A stretch of 64,000 nucleotides of DNA from NCBI RefSeq assembly GCF_022267515.1, contig NZ_JAKFGB010000014.1, forward strand, positions 558,001 to 622,000, given 5' to 3'. The translations under genes and the position numbers were made by a program. The notes beneath the pieces are model-generated. The model was not told the origin of the DNA, did not search any database, and worked only from the letters and a program-made list of their open reading frames with translations. Shown here in pieces: positions 58,651-64,000 of the stretch; position 1 is the first letter of the stretch, and the number at the start of each line of letters is the position of its first letter. Source of the stretch: Rubinisphaera margarita (GTDB lineage: Bacteria; Planctomycetota; Planctomycetia; Planctomycetales; Planctomycetaceae).

Positions 58651-58688
58651 GAGAGTTCGGCCCGCCTGTCCTTCACCAGATGAACCTC

Positions 58689-61600
58689 ATGTCCCGCTTC
58701 GCTACATTCTGGAACTGCTTCCGGATCGCTGCCCTTCTAATGCTGATGAGCGTGAGCGGCAATGCGCAGCAGGCCGATGAATTTCCGTTTCGCCGCATCT
58801 ATGTGCCGGAGAGTCAACCCGAGATCTGGCCGGCCGGTGACTGGCGACCAATCTCACCCGCTCGACTTGTCCCCTCGCCGCGAACCCTGATGCCACAAGC
58901 TCTGCTGGCCCGGGAAGGACGAACCCGGAAAGCCGCTTATACCGCCCGCTTCGAAGAGGGCAATCTCGTCGACGGCAGTCTTGAACTCGAACTGATGTCT
59001 GAGGACAGTTCGGCGGGGTGGGTTCGTTTCGGGGCAACAAGCCTCTGCATTCAGACGCTGTCCTGGGAGCGGGATTCGGAGAACTGGGGCGTCGGCACCG
59101 AAGGCCGGCTGATGGTGTATGCGAACAGCGACTCCAGAACCGTTTCCGGAAGCTGGACCCATCCCGGGCAAACCGAGGGACGCGCGACTCGTTTCGACAT
59201 CGAACTCCCGACGAGCTCGAACTCGACCGTCCAGCTGAGTGTTCCGGAGCGATTCGATGTGAAAGTCGATTCGCAGGAACGGGTCGCCGTGTATGTTTCG
59301 GAGGCGAACAACGCATCGCGGAACTGGAGCATCATCGGCATCGAAGGAAACCGACTCTCACTGACGGTCGAACCGCGGCGCGGCCGCTTCGTGCAGCCGC
59401 AGATGGTCAGTCGCTTCATTCACCTCCTGAACGTCTCGGCTTCCGGGACGACGTTTACCACCGACTTCCAGTTTCGAATGGAGAATCGGGCCGAGCAGGA
59501 ATGCCTGATCCAATTCCCGGCGAACTTCGAACCCCAGTCGGCTCAGTTCGATCAGGCGGAAGTGTTACAGCTTTTCGAGGCGGTCGAGCAGGACGAGAGT
59601 ATCCGGGTCTACCGGTTTCCCTTTCCGCCTCAAAGTTCGCCCCTGGCGACGCTGCGGATCCGAGGACGGCTTCAGCTGGCTCGCGAAGGACAACTGGCAA
59701 CCGGCTTTCCCCGCGTGCTTAATGAAGTCTCGCTGAACGGCGAGGTGAATGTCACCGTGGAAGCTCCTTATCAGATCCAGTCGCTCTCGACGTCTGGCCT
59801 GTTGCAGCAGAGTGCCCGATTCGTACAGGGAACGCGAGACCTGTGGAGCTACGCGGTGACCGAAGCCGATCCGCGTGTTTCTCTGCAGGCAGTCATTCCG
59901 GAAGCCCAGCTGCTGATCGATCAGATCGTGCAATGCCGGGACTCGACCGAATCCTGTCTGCTCGAACACTACATGCTGTGGACTCCCTCGCAATCGGGTG
60001 TCTATCAGGGGGAGTTCCACCTGGTCAACGGCTTTCAGGTCGTTGGCGTGGAAGCAATGTCGGACTCGACCGAGAACGTTGTCATCGACTGGACGGTTGG
60101 GCGTCGCAATGGCCAGAATCGATTGACCATTGATCTGGCGAATCAACTGACGGTCCGCGAACCGGTCGCGCTACGGGTGACTCTCGAAGCCCGCCCCGCG
60201 GCTACTGGTCAGCAACAGTTGACTCTTCCCGTTCTCATCCCGGTCTCGGGCCGCATCCGACAGTTTCTGCTCTCCGAAAAGAATCTGCAGATTGTCAAAA
60301 CAATTCCGGAGCAGACGGAAATCGCTCCGGCCACGGCCAGTTCCCTCGTAACGGCCTTGCGTAAGCGCGTCCCCGCCTCGGCCGGGTTGCAGTCTGGAGC
60401 GGAAGCTCGTCTGACCGACGTGACACCCGCGACACGGATCGTCGTGCAGCGGTCATCGTCCGAGAGTCCGGAGACCTTGCCGAACATCTCCGAACGTCGC
60501 ACAGCCGAACGTTGCGAAGTGCAGACCCGTCTGACGTACCAGGAAGACCGCATCGTCGCCCGATACCGAATCGAAATACCCCCGGTGATCCGCGAACAGG
60601 TCTCCTCCCTGTCATGGAAGATGAGCGTCCCCGGAACACAGCCGATGTGGAAACGCCCGCCCGCGAAGCCGACATCTGTTGCCACCGCGGGATCGACGGC
60701 GATGCTCTACACGAATACGGATGAGGCGAGTCAACAGCGGTGGACAAGTAATTGGGAGATGGCGGCTGAGGGCGGCTCGTTGATTTATGAAGCTACACTG
60801 GTCTGGCCGGACTCAGAGAGCTCAACGCTGCCTGTGCCTGTCGTGGCGACGGACGCGGCCTGGCAGGGACAGATCGAGTCGGCCGATCCGGAGCTCATCG
60901 AGTTCCGAACGCCGGCTGACCCCGACGCGGTTGTGTCCGCTCCTTTCGAGTACGGCCCGACATCATCACCACCCGAGTTGACCGTCCGTCGGAGAACAGA
61001 GGGAGAAGAGGACGCCGCAGCGGCAAAGGCTTCGACCTGGCGATCGAGTGTCTACGCGTTGCGACAGTCGACGCCAGCACCCCGATTGCAGACTCAGATC
61101 GATCTGGTCGCATCAGATCGCTCTCTGGAAGCCTCGCATGCACGCTTCACGTTTTCCACGCCTGTAGACCTGCAGTCCGTCTGGCTGAACGACACCTGTA
61201 TTGCGGTCGAAGAGGTCGTCACGGAGTTCGAACTTCCCGACTATGCCGAGCGAATCGAGCGGGTTCGGCTCACGTATCAATCTGCCGATGCGGACTCCAT
61301 CATTCTGCCGCAGAGCGTCCTCGTGTCCGATGAGTTGGAAATCGTTCTGTGCGTTGACAAGGACTTCGAGGTCACGACGGCCGGTCCCGTCACCTACTGG
61401 CGGCACTTCAGCCCCTCGGATTCCTTCGGTCAGACGGGATCGCTGACGGAGCTCATTCGTCATCTGCTGAGCCGGGGAACTCATCAGGCAGTTTCCACGC
61501 AGATCAAGTCGCCGGCTGACCATCACGTTCCCCTTCTAGGAACCCGCCCCGAACTTTCATGGGGCTGGATCCTATGGACGTTCGTGATCGCTCTGGTTGC

Positions 61601-64000
61601 CTTCTACGTCGGCGTTGCGGTTGGCGTTGTTCCACAGAAACCTCTGCTCGCCGTCACTGCGATTGTCTTTCTGGCATTGGCCTTCGTCCCGCCGGGGAAC
61701 TGGTCGCATTATGCCTATCCCATCCTTGCCGCACTGTTGCTCGTCGTTCAACTGGGACCCGCCGTCGAACAATGGCGACGGAAGCGGTTCTCCCAGATCA
61801 GTGCAGATGGAGAAGGGCGTCCGGCGATCAATCCGATGTGGAACCTCCTGACGGGACGTCTCGTGCTGCTGATCGCCCTTTTTGGCGGGATGAGCGCGGT
61901 CGGTCGTTCTCAGGAACCTGCGTCGCCGATGCCGGAGGCCAGTGTGGCGACAGAGGCCGCGACTTCGACCTCACGCCGTGAAGATGTCCTGATCCCGGTG
62001 AGTCCGACAAAGCTGTCCAACGACTTCCAGGGGTTATCGCTCGATCAGTTTCCGGCTGTGGTTTACGTGCGACGGGAAGTGGCCGATCGCCTTCGCGTGC
62101 AGACGCCGCCGAGGACTTCCGGAAACGACGTCGTTTTCCGCAGTTCGAGTTACCGACTCAGACCGGACGGACGCGGGCAGTATTCCCTGCAATGTGACTT
62201 TGAGATCATCGAGAAAGCTCCGGAGCCGTTGTCGCGATTTGTCCTGCCGATCAACAACATCAGCGGCATCTCGGCCCTTCGCGCGGAGGTCAATGGGCAG
62301 ATCGTCAACATGACGCCTCTGCCGGAGAACAAAGGGCTGGAAATCCCCCTTTCGGGGATCGACCTTTCCACGCTCAATCTGACATCGCCGCCGGGCCCTG
62401 GCCGGAGTTTCGGGCGACAGTCGGCACCATTTCGGCGCTATGTGGTCAGAGTCGATGTTCTTCCTCAGCAGTCGAATGTGCTGGACGCCACGCAACTTTT
62501 GATGAATGTCCCCGCTGCGGCCCGATCCCAATTGATTGTGCCGGCAGAGCTGGCCCCGCTGGTCAGTGTGGATAACGGATGGACCAGCTCGGGATCGTCG
62601 CGGTTTCCTTCCGAAGAAACCCCCGAGTCCATCACCTGGACGCTCAGCCCATCGGATCAGCTGAGAATCAAACTCGACGAACCAGGTCTGACGCCGGGAA
62701 CGGCCGAGAGATCCGGGCTGACCTTGAAAGACTCGACCGCGCTCGCGGAAGTTCAGCTCGATGTTGTCGAATACACCTGGCAACTGCATTTCGATATCCG
62801 CACCGCCGGCCGGCACGAGATTGAACTCCTCCTGCCGCGAGAACTGATTGTTCAGAACATCGTCGGAGCGGAATTACTCGGGATCAGTCTGGGAGTCGAG
62901 GAGGACGATCTGCAGCGAGCACGGCTGGAGCTCACTCCTTCCGCCGTCGGTTCAGCCGTTGTCGTTGTGCAGTTTGTCGCGCTCCCGGAATCGAGCAATG
63001 GCGACTACCTGCTGACATTGCCGCGTCTGCTGCCTGCGGATTCTTCCCGCACCACGCTGCTGGCGATTCAGACAACCGTCCCCGGCTACCGCGTGGCAGC
63101 GGAGATCAATGGAAGCTCCGCGAGCCGACTGACGGCGGAATCGTTCCAGGCAGTCTGGCGGGAGCCCGCCGTGCTCACACCGAACGTTCAATGCTTCCGC
63201 TTGACGGAGCCCCAACAGGTTCGTCTGGATCTGGATCGGATCCCCTCGGCTCTGTCGATTGATGCCGAACACACCGTGTCTGTCGAGCAAAAAGATGTGC
63301 GGCTCGACTCAACTTATACGGGTCGCTCCACTGGAGCGCCCCTGTGGCAGCTTGATCTGACGAACGACCTGGGCTGGGTGCCCACAGTCGTTACGGTTCG
63401 GGAAGGGACGCAGGTCATTACGACTCGCGTCCTGCGAGAAGGCCGACGTGTCCGAGTCTGCCTGGAACAGGAAGTGTCTGAACCTTTCCAGCTTTCGATT
63501 TCGTGGCAGAAACAGAGAAGCGTGCGAGCCACGAGGATTGACGTGACGCCTCCACGCGTGCTCAACACGACGTCCCAAACGGAGTCGGTTCGAGTTGTCA
63601 ACGCGATTTCTCGCTATCAATGGGAGTTGATTTCTCCGCAGGTGTCCCAGGATGCACTGCCACAGCCGGCTCGGTCCGAGTCGAAAGCCGAGCAGCCGGA
63701 AAAGGCTCTGCCGGAATACACACTTCGTCGGACGATCATGGAGGAAGCCACGCCGACACCCCGTGAAGGTGAGTCTCAAACAGGCACCACTCCTTTTGGC
63801 GATTCTACGGGATCGGGAGACGCTAACGACGCCGACCAGACCGCCGCGACGATCGATCGCTCAATGCCGCTGACTCTTCTGGTCGATCACACGTTGTCGC
63901 TGCGAAATGACCAGATTCTGGGAGAGACGCTGATCGTGCGCCCCGCCGACGGCGAACAACAGAAGAACGAGCCGACGATCTTCCAGGTCGAACTTCCGGC
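58689..64000 (+). CDS. Giant exported membrane protein, partial (3' end cut by window edge)
   Basis: Open from the ATG at 58689 to the right edge (1770 codons in the window). Seen: a signal peptide (MSRFATFWNCFRIAALLML to NAQQ, about 1-27); a beta-rich ectodomain to about residue 950; a membrane cluster at about 958-1035 (WGWILWTFVIALVAFYVGVA, LLAVTAIVFLALAFV, YAYPILAALLLVVQL). A basic loop follows, then a second hydrophobic segment that looks like an internal signal peptide (LLTGRLVLLIALFGGMSAVGRSQ, about 1053-1075). After that a second beta-rich ectodomain of at least 700 residues begins. The first half repeats the layout of the preceding gene, so this gene looks like a fusion of two such proteins. 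It starts 38 bases after the previous stop. No named domain recognised. Confidence 0.5.
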   Translation, partial: MSRFATFWNCFRIAALLMLMSVSGNAQQADEFPFRRIYVPESQPEIWPAGDWRPISPARLVPSPRTLMPQALLAREGRTRKAAYTARFEEGNLVDGSLELELMSEDSSAGWVRFGATSLCIQTLSWERDSENWGVGTEGRLMVYANSDSRTVSGSWTHPGQTEGRATRFDIELPTSSNSTVQLSVPERFDVKVDSQERVAVYVSEANNASRNWSIIGIEGNRLSLTVEPRRGRFVQPQMVSRFIHLLNVSASGTTFTTDFQFRMENRAEQECLIQFPANFEPQSAQFDQAEVLQLFEAVEQDESIRVYRFPFPPQSSPLATLRIRGRLQLAREGQLATGFPRVLNEVSLNGEVNVTVEAPYQIQSLSTSGLLQQSARFVQGTRDLWSYAVTEADPRVSLQAVIPEAQLLIDQIVQCRDSTESCLLEHYMLWTPSQSGVYQGEFHLVNGFQVVGVEAMSDSTENVVIDWTVGRRNGQNRLTIDLANQLTVREPVALRVTLEARPAATGQQQLTLPVLIPVSGRIRQFLLSEKNLQIVKTIPEQTEIAPATASSLVTALRKRVPASAGLQSGAEARLTDVTPATRIVVQRSSSESPETLPNISERRTAERCEVQTRLTYQEDRIVARYRIEIPPVIREQVSSLSWKMSVPGTQPMWKRPPAKPTSVATAGSTAMLYTNTDEASQQRWTSNWEMAAEGGSLIYEATLVWPDSESSTLPVPVVATDAAWQGQIESADPELIEFRTPADPDAVVSAPFEYGPTSSPPELTVRRRTEGEEDAAAAKASTWRSSVYALRQSTPAPRLQTQIDLVASDRSLEASHARFTFSTPVDLQSVWLNDTCIAVEEVVTEFELPDYAERIERVRLTYQSADADSIILPQSVLVSDELEIVLCVDKDFEVTTAGPVTYWRHFSPSDSFGQTGSLTELIRHLLSRGTHQAVSTQIKSPADHHVPLLGTRPELSWGWILWTFVIALVAFYVGVAVGVVPQKPLLAVTAIVFLALAFVPPGNWSHYAYPILAALLLVVQLGPAVEQWRRKRFSQISADGEGRPAINPMWNLLTGRLVLLIALFGGMSAVGRSQEPASPMPEASVATEAATSTSRREDVLIPVSPTKLSNDFQGLSLDQFPAVVYVRREVADRLRVQTPPRTSGNDVVFRSSSYRLRPDGRGQYSLQCDFEIIEKAPEPLSRFVLPINNISGISALRAEVNGQIVNMTPLPENKGLEIPLSGIDLSTLNLTSPPGPGRSFGRQSAPFRRYVVRVDVLPQQSNVLDATQLLMNVPAAARSQLIVPAELAPLVSVDNGWTSSGSSRFPSEETPESITWTLSPSDQLRIKLDEPGLTPGTAERSGLTLKDSTALAEVQLDVVEYTWQLHFDIRTAGRHEIELLLPRELIVQNIVGAELLGISLGVEEDDLQRARLELTPSAVGSAVVVVQFVALPESSNGDYLLTLPRLLPADSSRTTLLAIQTTVPGYRVAAEINGSSASRLTAESFQAVWREPAVLTPNVQCFRLTEPQQVRLDLDRIPSALSIDAEHTVSVEQKDVRLDSTYTGRSTGAPLWQLDLTNDLGWVPTVVTVREGTQVITTRVLREGRRVRVCLEQEVSEPFQLSISWQKQRSVRATRIDVTPPRVLNTTSQTESVRVVNAISRYQWELISPQVSQDALPQPARSESKAEQPEKALPEYTLRRTIMEEATPTPREGESQTGTTPFGDSTGSGDANDADQTAATIDRSMPLTLLVDHTLSLRNDQILGETLIVRPADGEQQKNEPTIFQVELP

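Overview
The window reads as chromosomal DNA of a planctomycete, most likely from the Planctomycetales. The evidence is the mix of gene types rather than any single marker: a BBP7-like outer-membrane protein with a very long signal sequence, an inverse-autotransporter-like beta-helix protein, several large secreted proteins of no recognised family, many starts without a clear Shine-Dalgarno sequence, and GC of roughly 55-60 percent judged by eye. Genes lie on both strands in short runs of one to three. I saw no insertion sequence, prophage, CRISPR array, tRNA or 16S/23S rRNA. The only structural RNA found is RNase P RNA (rnpB, 38902-39274).

Layout. 1-8457: the 3' part of uvrC is cut off by the left edge. 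Then come a polysaccharide-export lipoprotein, an MBL-fold hydrolase with an NfeD-like protein, a TrkH potassium channel and a homocysteine S-methyltransferase. 8458-16427: a long pyrimidine-rich leader, a 1612-residue inverse-autotransporter-like protein, a BBP7-like barrel protein, and an orphan MraZ-like regulator with two candidate operators. 16674-21096: a secreted propeller-like protein, then a tight DNA-repair pair (radical SAM protein plus a UdgX-type uracil-DNA glycosylase with an N-terminal DUF4130-type domain). 21364-25997: E2 and E3 of the 2-oxoglutarate dehydrogenase complex, an SRPBCC protein and soluble transhydrogenase SthA. The E1 gene (sucA) is about 17 kb away at 39846-42719 on the other strand. 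26355-35481: two tandem HDOD proteins, an orphan gene flanked by repeats, a GAF-HlyD fusion, a beta-helix/SGNH fusion and an FHS-type MFS transporter. 35813-48923: RNase PH, a SPOR-like secreted protein, a His-rich lipoprotein, rnpB, sucA, several secreted or membrane proteins, a gluconolactonase-like protein and an AI-2E family permease. 49502-64000: a GcvR-like ACT protein, ComF, an HtrA-like protease, a 2-hydroxyacid dehydrogenase, an inositol monophosphatase, and two very large secreted/membrane proteins, the second cut by the right edge.

Functional themes. Central carbon and redox metabolism is represented by all three 2-oxoglutarate dehydrogenase subunits and SthA. DNA repair is represented by UvrC and the radical SAM/UdgX pair. 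RNA processing is represented by RNase P RNA and RNase PH. The remainder is dominated by cell-envelope and exported proteins, many with architectures I cannot assign to a described system.

The most interesting non-coding signals are two families of short palindromic repeats. One shows compensatory base changes between copies, and both occur at the same two loci. Next are the paired TGGG-N7-CCCA boxes in front of the mraZ-like gene.
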